A DNA stretch of 14,233 nucleotides. Source: CBIHNH01 sp966211425 (GTDB lineage: Bacteria; Patescibacteriota; Saccharimonadia; Saccharimonadales; Saccharimonadaceae). Location of the stretch: positions 1 to 14,233 of the forward strand of contig CBIHNH010000017.1 of NCBI GenBank assembly GCA_966211425.1. Direction: 5' to 3'. A program made the translations under genes and the position numbers. Positions 1 through 5,811 of this stretch are shown here, piece by piece; positions within the stretch are counted from its first letter, which is position 1, and every line of letters starts with the position of its first letter. The notes under the pieces were generated by a model that had not been told where the DNA came from, made no database searches, and saw only the letters and a program-made list of their open reading frames with translations.

Positions 1-52
1 ACACCAGGTTCTCATCCTGGCAATCGGAGTTCGATTCTCCGTGAGGTCACCA
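1..52 (+). tRNA. tRNA-Glu (anticodon CTC), 5' part missing
   Basis: Only the 3' two thirds lies in the window. Anticodon stem CCAGG/CCTGG closes the 7-nt loop TTCTCAT, whose middle reads CTC, so it decodes GAG (Glu). The T arm is CGGAG-TTCGATT-CTCCG and the variable loop has 4 nt. The 3' acceptor strand TGAGGTC is followed by discriminator A and a genome-encoded CCA at 50-52. The D arm and 5' acceptor strand lie upstream of base 1, so acceptor pairing cannot be checked. Confidence 0.93.
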
Positions 53-95
53 AAGTAAAATACCTATCACAGCGGATAGGTATTTTACTTTGGTG
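48..95 (+). terminator. Long perfect inverted repeat directly after tRNA-Glu, probable terminator or processing hairpin
   Basis: Bases 48-68 pair perfectly with 75-95 (21 bp, 6-nt loop ACAGCG). The 5' arm begins inside the tRNA acceptor end and includes its CCA. The 3' arm is T-rich but is not followed by a clean U tract, so termination is inferred. A TG plus TATAAT box begins at its 3' edge. Confidence 0.55.
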
Positions 96-102
96 CTATA
101 AT
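94..102 (+). promoter_or_regulatory. Extended -10 promoter element (TGCTATAAT)
   Basis: TG-N-TATAAT is a perfect extended -10. No convincing -35 lies 16-18 nt upstream, because that space is the T-rich arm of the hairpin. Predicted start near 109 would give a leader of about 180 nt to the 51-aa gene at 289. Bases 109-288 show no other feature I can support. Confidence 0.45.
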
Positions 103-288
103 CATAAACACTAGGCAATCAAACTCCGGTCCCTGTGCGCCTCATATTCATACAACCAGTTTGGCGTCACGATCTCTCCCATGACGGTGGGTACAGTCTA
201 TCGGCAAGCTTCATACCCAAATCCCGTTGCAGCTAATCGCCTACGTTTAGTTGCTTTTTCAAACTTCAATGAACAGGGAGCAAACCGT

Positions 289-444
289 ATGAATGAATCT
301 CTTAACAGTTACCCATGGCTACAGTATCTCGAAACGCCGCGCGCTCAGAGCCAGCCCGTCAAACTCGACCGGATCCTCGCAGAGCGTATGCGTGCGTTTT
401 TAAAGGCTCGCCAGGTAAAACCATTCCGTCGCGTCGAGAAATAG
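289..444 (+). CDS. Small hypothetical protein, 51 aa
   Basis: I do not recognise this protein. The frame is open from ATG 181, but that start has no ribosome binding site. The internal ATG at 289 has GGGAG at 276-280, eight bases upstream, and is chosen. The product is soluble-looking: an aromatic N-terminal part (SYPWLQYLE, residues 7-15), then a basic predicted helix with many Arg/Lys (residues 24-51). No membrane segment or known motif is seen. It lies between tRNA-Glu and the 29-aa basic gene, whose -10 starts just after this stop. Coding status rests only on the open frame and SD. Confidence 0.45.
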   Translation: MNESLNSYPWLQYLETPRAQSQPVKLDRILAERMRAFLKARQVKPFRRVEK

Positions 445-454
445 TCATCCGTGG

Positions 455-460
455 TACACT
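455..460 (+). promoter_or_regulatory. Extended -10 box upstream of the 29-aa gene
   Basis: TGG-TACACT gives an extended -10 (TG at 452-453, hexamer 455-460). The region 17 nt further upstream is a poor -35. Predicted start is near 467, leaving a leader of about 23 nt before ATG 490. Confidence 0.4.
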
Positions 461-489
461 AGTACGAGCAAATAACAGATTGGAACCCC

Positions 490-579
490 ATGGCCAAGCA
501 TAAAAACTGGCATGGTGCGTCTCGAAAACGAGCTCTCAAGAAGAAACTCAAGATCGAAAAGCGCCGCAACAACCGCTAA
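490..579 (+). CDS. 29-aa strongly basic peptide
   Basis: ATG 490 to TAA 577-579 encodes 29 residues starting MAKHKNWHG and ending EKRRNNR. Thirteen are Lys or Arg, two are His and only one is acidic (Glu23). A Trp7 and a Gly-Ala-Ser hinge precede a continuous basic helix. The gene appears monocistronic, with an extended -10 at 455-460 and a textbook terminator eight bases after the stop. This size and charge resemble very small ribosome-associated proteins such as Thx, but I see no clear sequence match. It could bind rRNA or other nucleic acid; that is inference. Only a weak SD (GGA) precedes the ATG. Confidence 0.6.
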   Translation: MAKHKNWHGASRKRALKKKLKIEKRRNNR

Positions 580-586
580 ATCGGTA

Positions 587-616
587 AAAACCCTCGCTCT
601 CACCGGCGAGGGTTTT
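587..616 (+). terminator. Rho-independent terminator after the 29-aa gene
   Basis: AAAACCCTCGC (587-597) pairs perfectly with GCGAGGGTTTT (606-616), an 11-bp stem with an 8-nt loop, and ends in a T-rich stretch (TTTTGTTT). Confidence 0.9.
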
Positions 617-641
617 GTTTACCACGAACAGTGGTCGGATA

Positions 642-670
642 TTGATAATAATCTAAAAATATAGTATAAA
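642..670 (+). promoter_or_regulatory. Near-consensus vegetative promoter for the transglutaminase-like gene
   Basis: TTGATA at 642-647 and TATAAA at 665-670 are separated by exactly 17 nt. Predicted start near 677 leaves a 37-nt leader carrying the AGGAGG at 701-706. Confidence 0.75.
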
Positions 671-713
671 TAACATTAAGAGTGGCGTACCTACACAACT
701 AGGAGGATTCCTT

Positions 714-2192
714 ATGGCTCTCGAAAGCCTGCTTGAACTCGCGTTTACGCGTGGTTGTGGGGCTTCGAGAGTTCACGCTCTTCGAACCCCGCGCTATCGC
801 GAGCTACTCGCCTCGGCGCCGCGCATCCCGAACACGACCCAACAAGAAACCGCCGAGATGATTTACCTCGGTGAGCGCCTCGCCGACCGTGCGTTCACAA
901 ACCTTCCGTACAAGATCAGGAGGCGAGCCGAGCGCTGGTCGGAGATGGACTATCTCGAGAAGCACTTCACGCTCAACATGTTGATGTCGCGACTCACCAC
1001 TCACGAGTGGTGCCGCATCCACCGGGACAAGGTAGACCAGGACAGTGATGTTTCGCGTGTCTTGCCAGCCGAGTATGGTAGTTGGTCGCGCGGCAACGTG
1101 CAGCCGAACTGTCTCGGTCTGACGCAGATGCTGATCGGCTTTGCCCGAGCAACCGGCGCCGAGCACCTCATGGTGGACGCTATTACCCAGTTTGACCAGT
1201 ACAACGAAGAGCTGCTCGAGCAACTGACCAGGAAGATGATCGCAGAGCTCGAGCCACATCGAGAGGTACCGGGAATCGGACGGACCATACGAAAGCTCGA
1301 AACGCTGCACGAAAGCGCGTTGAGCGTCTTGGTGAGATTCGTGGAGATTCAGGCCCATCATGCGCTACTGATCAAAGTCGATCAAGAGTGGGTGGTAGTC
1401 GATCCGTACATGGGGCGTAAGTATCCGCTCCCAGGCCTGAGTAAGCCGCGGTTCGATATCTACTCCGCCAGCATGGCACAACCACGTCGTCGCTGGATGG
1501 TGTATGGAGGAGTTGCACGACGAGCCGCCTGTCTCCGCAGCGTCGACGCTCTGGAGCGAGCGCTGACGTTCGTTGCTCGACGCGACGAGGCTGCGGCCGG
1601 TTTTGGGCTGAGTGATGCCGCAGAAGAGGTTTTTGCGCCGTTTTACTGCGCGAATGTGGAGCGAACCGATTCGAAAGTCACAGAAGATGCGGCGGATAGC
1701 GTTTTCTACCACATCATTCTCGAGAGTTTGCTTACTTGGACGCAACAGAAGTCCTGGAAGCCGGGCGCGAACATGCCGACCGCGGTGAAGCGCTCATTGC
1801 CAAGTCAGCTCCAACGTGCAGATCGCACCAAACGAGCCCGGAATGCCGCACTGGTACGACTCGTCAAGCACATCTGCCAGACGGGACTGGACGTTATCTT
1901 TTCGTCCAGCCAGCAACGACGCTCCGACCACCGTCGGATCGAGATTGCTCACCCGGCGCTTCATCTTGCGGTGATGACGCTCAACCACATCGGCACCATG
2001 ACGAACGAACCGAAGGCAGATCTGCTGCGCTACGACACGTCACAGTGGATCATCCATGATACCCTGAAAGAGGTGATGAGCTCCAACGACAAGCGTCTTC
2101 GGCGAATAGTCGAGGGCAACCTGCGAATACTCAAGAACTATCCACACATGGTCATGCCAGCATTGCTGGCAGAAATCACGAAAAGGGAGTGA
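714..2192 (+). CDS. Transglutaminase-like (papain-fold) cysteine protein, 492 aa
   Basis: ATG 714 follows a perfect AGGAGG (701-706, 7-nt spacing) and a near-consensus promoter. Residues 131-147 (PNCLGLTQMLIGFARAT) place Cys133 at the start of a helix. Residues 215-231 read H-H-ALLIKVDQEWVVVD-P, with His216 followed 14 residues later by Asp230-Pro. This C...H...D-P spacing is that of the transglutaminase-like superfamily, including SirB1-type proteins, so Cys133/His216/Asp230 is the predicted triad. The N-terminal 120 and C-terminal 240 residues are helical, Arg-rich and not recognised. No signal peptide or membrane segment is seen, so it is probably cytoplasmic. A 73-aa gene starts 6 bp after its stop, so the two are probably co-transcribed. 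Whether it is a protease, cross-linking enzyme or inactive relative cannot be told from sequence. Base composition looks slightly richer in G+C than neighbours, possibly signalling transfer. Confidence 0.85.
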   Translation: MALESLLELAFTRGCGASRVHALRTPRYRELLASAPRIPNTTQQETAEMIYLGERLADRAFTNLPYKIRRRAERWSEMDYLEKHFTLNMLMSRLTTHEWCRIHRDKVDQDSDVSRVLPAEYGSWSRGNVQPNCLGLTQMLIGFARATGAEHLMVDAITQFDQYNEELLEQLTRKMIAELEPHREVPGIGRTIRKLETLHESALSVLVRFVEIQAHHALLIKVDQEWVVVDPYMGRKYPLPGLSKPRFDIYSASMAQPRRRWMVYGGVARRAACLRSVDALERALTFVARRDEAAAGFGLSDAAEEVFAPFYCANVERTDSKVTEDAADSVFYHIILESLLTWTQQKSWKPGANMPTAVKRSLPSQLQRADRTKRARNAALVRLVKHICQTGLDVIFSSSQQRRSDHRRIEIAHPALHLAVMTLNHIGTMTNEPKADLLRYDTSQWIIHDTLKEVMSSNDKRLRRIVEGNLRILKNYPHMVMPALLAEITKRE

Positions 2193-2198
2193 TGCGAG

Positions 2199-2420
2199 AT
2201 GCCGCGCAGCAGAAAGATGAGTGAAGCGATGCAGGTCGCAGCCGTGCGATCAGCGATGAGCGATGGAAGCTCGCTCGATGACATCGAGAAGAGCTACCCC
2301 AACCTCGCCGATGGCGTCGCCGCCGTCCGTGAGGAGCAGGAGTCCACCGCTCAGCCCAAGCCTCGTGGCTCGGGCAGCACCAGAGCAGTCTCGTCGATGA
2401 CCCGACGACCGACGCTCTGA
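2199..2420 (+). CDS. 73-aa hypothetical peptide co-transcribed with the transglutaminase-like gene
   Basis: ATG 2199 lies 6 bp after the upstream stop, with AAGGGAG at 2183-2189 (spacing 9), so translation is probably coupled. The product begins basic (MPRSRK), has a predicted helical first half with acidic patches (SSLDDIEKSYPNLADGV, residues 24-40), and ends in a disordered basic Ser/Thr/Pro tail (GSGSTRAVSSMTRRPTL). There are no Cys and no membrane segment. I do not recognise the family. Its position suggests a partner, inhibitor or substrate of the upstream enzyme; this is inference only. The stop is immediately followed by a cluster of RNA hairpins. Confidence 0.6.
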   Translation: MPRSRKMSEAMQVAAVRSAMSDGSSLDDIEKSYPNLADGVAAVREEQESTAQPKPRGSGSTRAVSSMTRRPTL

Positions 2421-2428
2421 CACCAGGT

Positions 2429-2476
2429 CCGCCGCGAGGCGGTGACGTTACCGGCAACCCCGGTAATGCCACCGCC
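2429..2476 (+). other. Competing hairpins in the 3' region of the protease/peptide transcript
   Basis: A short hairpin with a GNRA-type loop forms from CCGCC-GCGA-GGCGG (2429-2442). A larger stem uses 2438-2454 with 2460-2476: seven bp, one A-C mismatch, then nine bp including one G-T, with loop CAACC. The two share bases 2438-2442 and are mutually exclusive. The larger stem also overlaps the terminator that follows (2474-2476). Confidence 0.6.
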
Positions 2477-2494
2477 CGCGCGTGGGCCTTTTTT
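2474..2494 (+). terminator. Rho-independent terminator of the protease/peptide unit
   Basis: GCCCG (2474-2478) pairs with TGGGC (2483-2487) around CGCG, followed by CTTTTTT. It sits between convergent genes (73-aa peptide on plus, 162-aa protein on minus). Confidence 0.75.
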
Positions 2495-2517
2495 AATTAT
2501 AGGTATACGGTATATAG

Positions 2518-3006
2518 CTACGGACCGACGACCCGGACGATACCGTCAACCACGTTCGTCACTGGCTGCAGGAGAGGTTCGGAAGGTGTACTTTGCTCAG
2601 GTGCTGACTGGACCGGTTCAGTAACCGTCTGAACGGGCGCGGGAACGACTCCGGCTGTACCGGATTCACCCGAAGGTAACACGGAGGCTCCGCTTGGCTG
2701 AGTCGAAGAAACCGGCGCAACGTATGGCTCCCAATCTGACGTTAGAGGTGCCGACTCTGCCGCTCCAACAGGAATAGTGGATGCGCTGGTCTGTTTATTC
2801 TTATCAGAAGTGCCTTTTGTGACGCCCGGAGCAGCTGTATCTTCTGTAGTATTCTCCGGGGTTTGCTGTTGGGTATTAAAGCTATACGGCATTCGTTCGA
2901 TAGTAGTGCTGAGATACGCCGCAGAAGCGGTAAGTCCAACAGTAAAGACGAGCATTCCTGATGCTACCATCTTTGGAATAGGCAATCGTTTTCGTATGGC
3001 TAGCAC
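2518..3006 (-). CDS. Membrane-anchored Pro/Ser/Thr-rich extracytoplasmic protein, 162 aa
   Basis: The start codon is GTG (complement of 3004-3006), supported by a strong AGGAGG five bases upstream. A basic N terminus (MLAIRKRLPIPK) precedes a single hydrophobic segment at about residues 13-31, which acts as an anchor or uncleaved signal. The remaining 130 residues are low-complexity, rich in Pro, Ser, Thr, Gln and Val, without Cys, typical of an unstructured surface stalk or envelope linker. No catalytic domain is visible. An extended -10 lies at 3040-3048. In an episymbiotic CPR cell such proteins may contribute to the surface layer, but function is unknown. Confidence 0.72.
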   Translation of the reverse strand: MLAIRKRLPIPKMVASGMLVFTVGLTASAAYLSTTIERMPYSFNTQQQTPENTTEDTAAPGVTKGTSDKNKQTSASTIPVGAAESAPLTSDWEPYVAPVSSTQPSGASVLPSGESGTAGVVPAPVQTVTEPVQSAPEQSTPSEPLLQPVTNVVDGIVRVVGP

Positions 3007-3039
3007 TATGACCTCCTCGTCTATGACTTACGAGAGTAG

Positions 3040-3059
3040 ACTATACCACCAGGGGTGGT
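3040..3059 (-). promoter_or_regulatory. Extended -10 with an adjoining inverted repeat, upstream of the 162-aa gene
   Basis: On the minus strand TGG-TATAGT (3048 to 3040) is an extended -10. Immediately upstream ACCACC (3045-3050) and GGTGGT (3054-3059) form a perfect 6-bp inverted repeat with a 3-bp spacer, overlapping the TG element. It could be an operator; no regulator is known. Confidence 0.45.
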
Positions 3060-3096
3060 GTATGTAAGTAACATATCTCACAACAGGCGTAGCGGG

Positions 3097-3291
3097 TCAA
3101 AAAATGCGGTTTGAGAAGAACTTTGTCACGATCAGCCCCGCGCCGAGAAAGGCGACAAGCAACTGCAGACCTACGGGAAAGTCATTGAGACCGAGTGCGC
3201 CGAGCACCAGCCAAAATACCGCCCAAAACAGCAGGCCAAGACCTAGTGTCAATGCAACCAACTGTACGTATCTATTTTCTAGAAAATTCAT
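3097..3291 (-). CDS. Small two-helix membrane protein, 64 aa
   Basis: Two hydrophobic helices are clear, at about residues 9-31 and 39-57, separated by a short loop LNDFP, with a basic C-terminal end (TKFFSNRIF). There is no SD before ATG 3291, but a minus-strand TATACT lies at 3306-3301, nine bases upstream, so the mRNA is probably leaderless or nearly so. I do not recognise a named family. The gene is followed after 90 bp by the 162-aa anchored protein on the same strand, which has its own promoter and SD. Confidence 0.65.
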   Translation of the reverse strand: MNFLENRYVQLVALTLGLGLLFWAVFWLVLGALGLNDFPVGLQLLVAFLGAGLIVTKFFSNRIF

Positions 3292-3300
3292 TGTTCTATC

Positions 3301-3306
3301 AGTATA
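3301..3306 (-). promoter_or_regulatory. -10 box (TATACT) nine bases from the start of the 64-aa gene
   Basis: On the minus strand TATACT ends at 3301 and the ATG begins at 3291, predicting transcription start at or about 3 nt from the start codon. The -35 region is poor. Confidence 0.45.
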
Positions 3307-3417
3307 ACTGGTGCCTAGACATTTTTATAGCGCTAAGCAGCGAGTGAATGCTCACGCTTTTCCGATTGCCAACACCCCCCGGCTAACGGTACTATAAGAA
3401 GTAAAGGTTTATATAGT

Positions 3418-3795
3418 ATGAGTGACACGCTACACATCCTCGTGATCGATGACGACGACTCCTTGCGCGAGGCGATTGTTAAACACCTGACTGGAGCAGG
3501 CTACGCCGTCATGGATGCACCAAACGGCGAAGAAGGCCTAAAACTGGCTCTCGAGCACAAGCCAAAGCTACTATTTCTCGATTATCAAATGCCTGGCATG
3601 GACGGTCTCGAAGTACTCAAAAAACTCCGTGAAGACGAATGGGGCGCAAAAGCCGAGGTCGTTTTTGACACCAACGGCTACGACACGTCAGTGGTCTATG
3701 AGGCGCTAGCGAGCGGCGTCCACGACTATGTCCTAAAGGCTGACACGTCGCTCGAACAGATTCTTGAGCTTGCTAGAAAATACGTCACGATATAA
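3418..3795 (+). CDS. Single-domain response regulator (receiver only), 125 aa
   Basis: The whole protein is one CheY-like receiver domain. Metal-binding acids Asp11-Asp13 (VIDDDDS), phospho-acceptor Asp55 (LLFLDYQMPGMDG), switch Thr85 and Lys107 (DYVLKAD) are at canonical spacing (30 and 22 residues). The segment around Thr85 reads FDTNGYD rather than the usual hydrophobic-T-A, a mild oddity. There is no DNA-binding or enzymatic output domain. A histidine kinase begins 9 bp after its stop, so the pair is probably one operon with this regulator as target. A possible -10 TATAAG lies at 3393-3398 and a weak AAAGG at 3403-3407. Confidence 0.92.
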   Translation: MSDTLHILVIDDDDSLREAIVKHLTGAGYAVMDAPNGEEGLKLALEHKPKLLFLDYQMPGMDGLEVLKKLREDEWGAKAEVVFDTNGYDTSVVYEALASGVHDYVLKADTSLEQILELARKYVTI

Positions 3796-3804
3796 CTCGC
3801 AACT

Positions 3805-5151
3805 ATGCCTCTGAAAAACACAAAAAAACCAGTCATCACTAAACAACCCCGACACGAACAGGGCGGCCTGCTCGTGTCGACCCGCGTCAAAGTATTGCTG
3901 GTGTTTCTCGTTGGCCTGGTCGTAGGGATTTTGTCTGTCTTTATCGTCCACAATGCGTATATCTCATCGCTCACGCAGCGAGTCGAGAGTATGGCGGCAC
4001 TTATCAGTTCAAAGCAGATAGAGTCCGTCAAATCAGCGGCGCCAAAAGACCAGCCTGAGGTTCGATCGCTCAAACAACGCCTTGAACAGGCAAGTTCAGT
4101 AAACAACGACGTGCACAGCATTTATCTCATAGCCGTCACTAATACAAACGACGTCTACTATCTTCTGAGCTCGAAGGATGAACAATCCTCGACCTCTGCC
4201 CGGGCATCAGAAGCGCTGAAGTCAGCATACTTTACAGGCACGACCCTTATCGAAGGGCCACGAAATGATCAAAATGGCACCTGGCTGTCGGCCACGGCGC
4301 CAATCCGTACTATTCAGAACGAAACAGTCGCGATGCTTGGCATAGATACACCAGCAGCCATCTATTATCAGAACATAGCTTTGGCCGCATTGCTGCCGGT
4401 ATTTGGCGCTTTGCTGATCATGGCTGTGTTTGTGATGACTGACTCAATCCACCGCCGCCGCCAAGAAGCCGTGCGAATGCGAAGCGAGTTGGTCTCGATC
4501 GCGTCACATGAACTACGGACACCGCTTACTGGTATCCGCTGGAGTGAGGAGACACTTCTCGGGGCAAAACTCCCGAAACAGAACCATGAAACCGTCCAGA
4601 GTATGTACGATAGCACGATCCGGCTCCAGGAAAGTATCGAGGACATCCTACAGGTAGCCAACTGGCAGGCAGGCCGGTCAGAACAGCTGCTTATCACCTC
4701 GACCGACATCGTCCACATCCTTGACGGTATATTTGCCACCCAAAAGCTCCCGGCTGCTCAGCGAGACGTCACGCTCGAGTACGCCCGCAAATGGCCAAAG
4801 GCGCTAGTCATCAACTGTGATGCCCAACGGTTAAAGCGAGTATTTAACAACCTCATCAGCAACGCCATCAAATACGCCCACCCCAACACAGCCGTCACCG
4901 TCTCCTACGAAAGAGTTGGCGGTCACCACGTTATCAGCATCACCGACCGTGGGATTGGCATCCCAAAGGGCGAGCAGGAAAAGGTCTTTGCTGGATTTTA
5001 CCGTGCAAGCAACGCCGTCAGCACTGAGACCAACGGAACCGGAATGGGGCTCTATATGTCACGGGACGCCATCGAACAGCACGGCGGCGAGCTCTGGCTC
5101 ACCTCAGAAGAGAATAAGGGCACAACGGTCTACATCCGACTGCCTGGTTAA
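3805..5151 (+). CDS. Membrane sensor histidine kinase, 448 aa
   Basis: Topology is a basic cytoplasmic N terminus, helix at about 29-49, an extracytoplasmic sensor of about 140 residues (50-189), helix at about 190-212, then a HisKA plus HATPase_c module. Phospho-acceptor His235 lies in SIASHELRTPLTG. The N box is RVFNNLISNAIKYA (345-358), G1 is DRGIGIPK (381-388), the F box is FAGFYRA and G2 is NGTGMGLYM (410-418). All kinase motifs are intact. The sensor segment has a predicted coiled-coil or helical start and a fold compatible with a single CACHE-like domain, but that is not certain. It follows the receiver-only regulator by 9 bp with no SD, suggesting coupled translation. No HAMP domain is seen between the second helix and HisKA. 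Confidence 0.93.
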   Translation: MPLKNTKKPVITKQPRHEQGGLLVSTRVKVLLVFLVGLVVGILSVFIVHNAYISSLTQRVESMAALISSKQIESVKSAAPKDQPEVRSLKQRLEQASSVNNDVHSIYLIAVTNTNDVYYLLSSKDEQSSTSARASEALKSAYFTGTTLIEGPRNDQNGTWLSATAPIRTIQNETVAMLGIDTPAAIYYQNIALAALLPVFGALLIMAVFVMTDSIHRRRQEAVRMRSELVSIASHELRTPLTGIRWSEETLLGAKLPKQNHETVQSMYDSTIRLQESIEDILQVANWQAGRSEQLLITSTDIVHILDGIFATQKLPAAQRDVTLEYARKWPKALVINCDAQRLKRVFNNLISNAIKYAHPNTAVTVSYERVGGHHVISITDRGIGIPKGEQEKVFAGFYRASNAVSTETNGTGMGLYMSRDAIEQHGGELWLTSEENKGTTVYIRLPG

Positions 5152-5196
5152 CCATAAAACCTCATTTTCACACTCAATCGCACAGCAAAACAAGAC

Positions 5197-5225
5197 TTAC
5201 GACAGCTCATGGAGCGGGCTATACT
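5197..5225 (+). promoter_or_regulatory. Putative promoter for the leader of the 83-aa gene
   Basis: TATACT at 5220-5225 in context GGGCTATACTA, with a poor -35 (TTACGA at 5197-5202) at 17-nt spacing. The same GCTATACTA context recurs at 5775-5782 upstream of the next kinase gene. Confidence 0.4.
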
Positions 5226-5231
5226 AGGGCG

Positions 5232-5459
5232 TAGCTATGTGAGTACTTTCGTCCAAATAGATGGATTTTCACTGACAAGCTTTACGCACGGCGCACCCGC
5301 GCTTACACACTTACTACCTCGGTTTTAGCAGCTACTTGAACGAATAGCGTGCCGTATCCATGTAGTACCAATCTCCACCAATCGTTCACTGACACGTTTA
5401 TAGTTCAAACGATTCTGTCAGTCTTTTTTATATCTTTTTATCTTACAGGGAGACGTGCT
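5232..5459 (+). promoter_or_regulatory. Long leader region upstream of the 83-aa gene, possible attenuator or small RNA
   Basis: About 228 nt of non-coding sequence separates the predicted start from ATG 5460. The 10-mer TTCACTGACA occurs twice (5268-5277 and 5385-5394). GTAGCT at 5231-5236 can pair with AGCTAC at 5331-5336. A terminator-like hairpin lies at 5388-5430, before the gene. Its 3' arm (5416-5422) can pair with either copy of ACTGACA. No ligand-binding family is recognised. No other coding sequence is supportable in 5152-5459. Confidence 0.35.
5388..5430 (+). terminator. Terminator-like hairpin inside the leader of the 83-aa gene
   Basis: ACTGACA (5388-5394) pairs with TGTCAGT (5416-5422) and inside it CGTTT (5395-5399) pairs with AAACG (5407-5411), with a 4-nt bulge on the 3' side. 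A CTTTTTT tract follows. It could terminate a short RNA or attenuate the downstream gene. Confidence 0.6.
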
Positions 5460-5711
5460 ATGACAAGGACGAAAATAGAGCAGCCAGTCGAAGTAACCGC
5501 AGTTCGCTTTGCGAGAAACTTCGAACCGGTTCCAAAAAGAATAGAGTTCGAGGGACGAACGATCAGCTTTATCGACGAGGGTCTTCGCTACTGCATCAAA
5601 CGAGGTGGAGTTATCACGAGGCTATTCGACCTAAGTGATGGCGAGTCGCTCTTTCGCCTCAAGCTCGAACCGAGCACCCACACCTGGAACCTGCTCACCA
5701 TATCGCGTTGA
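5460..5711 (+). CDS. Conserved-looking hypothetical protein, 83 aa
   Basis: ATG 5460 is preceded by GGGAG with suitable spacing. The frame extends upstream to GTG 5349, but that extension would translate the terminator hairpin and is rejected. The product is small, soluble and rich in predicted strands (KRIEFEGRTISFIDEGLRYCI at about 27-46, and SLFRLKLEPSTHTWNLLTI at the end), with one Cys45. This suggests a small beta-sheet domain. No known family is recognised. It lies alone between two two-component pairs and ends in a good terminator, so it looks monocistronic, with possible control in its leader. Confidence 0.65.
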   Translation: MTRTKIEQPVEVTAVRFARNFEPVPKRIEFEGRTISFIDEGLRYCIKRGGVITRLFDLSDGESLFRLKLEPSTHTWNLLTISR

Positions 5712-5733
5712 GCCATCTCTCAAAAAATGTTGT

Positions 5734-5765
5734 AATCTCACGCCAGAAACGGCGTGAGATTGTTT
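5734..5765 (+). terminator. Rho-independent terminator after the 83-aa gene
   Basis: AATCTCACGCC (5734-5744) pairs perfectly with GGCGTGAGATT (5751-5761), loop AGAAAC, followed by GTTTC. Confidence 0.85.
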
Positions 5766-5775
5766 CGTAGTACGC

Positions 5776-5781
5776 TATACT
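5776..5781 (+). promoter_or_regulatory. -10 box (TATACT) for the PAS histidine kinase gene
   Basis: TATACT in the context CGCTATACTAAAC predicts a start near 5788, about 24 nt before GTG 5812. A second A+T-rich hexamer TATAAA lies at 5794-5799. No good -35 is visible because the terminator occupies that space. Confidence 0.4.
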
Positions 5782-5811
5782 AAACAAAAGCATTATAAAA
5801 GGCATATAACC

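Noticed and set aside
804..1361. 185-codon minus-strand frame opposite the transglutaminase-like gene
   Set aside because: No SD or promoter was identified for it, and the opposite strand has coherent motifs with strong start signals.
714..2420. Lasso-peptide or other RiPP cluster
   Set aside because: The transglutaminase-like fold and short downstream peptide are suggestive, but no asparagine-synthetase-like cyclase, PqqD-like recognition domain or transporter is present, and the peptide lacks a recognisable leader/core boundary.
3339..3361. Hairpin followed by TTTT between the 64-aa gene and the first response regulator
   Set aside because: The stem is short and bulged, and no plus-strand transcript is known to enter this region, so it was not called a terminator.
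5349..5459. N-terminal extension of the 83-aa protein from GTG 5349
   Set aside because: It would translate a terminator-like hairpin and its T tract, and ATG 5460 has a good SD of its own.
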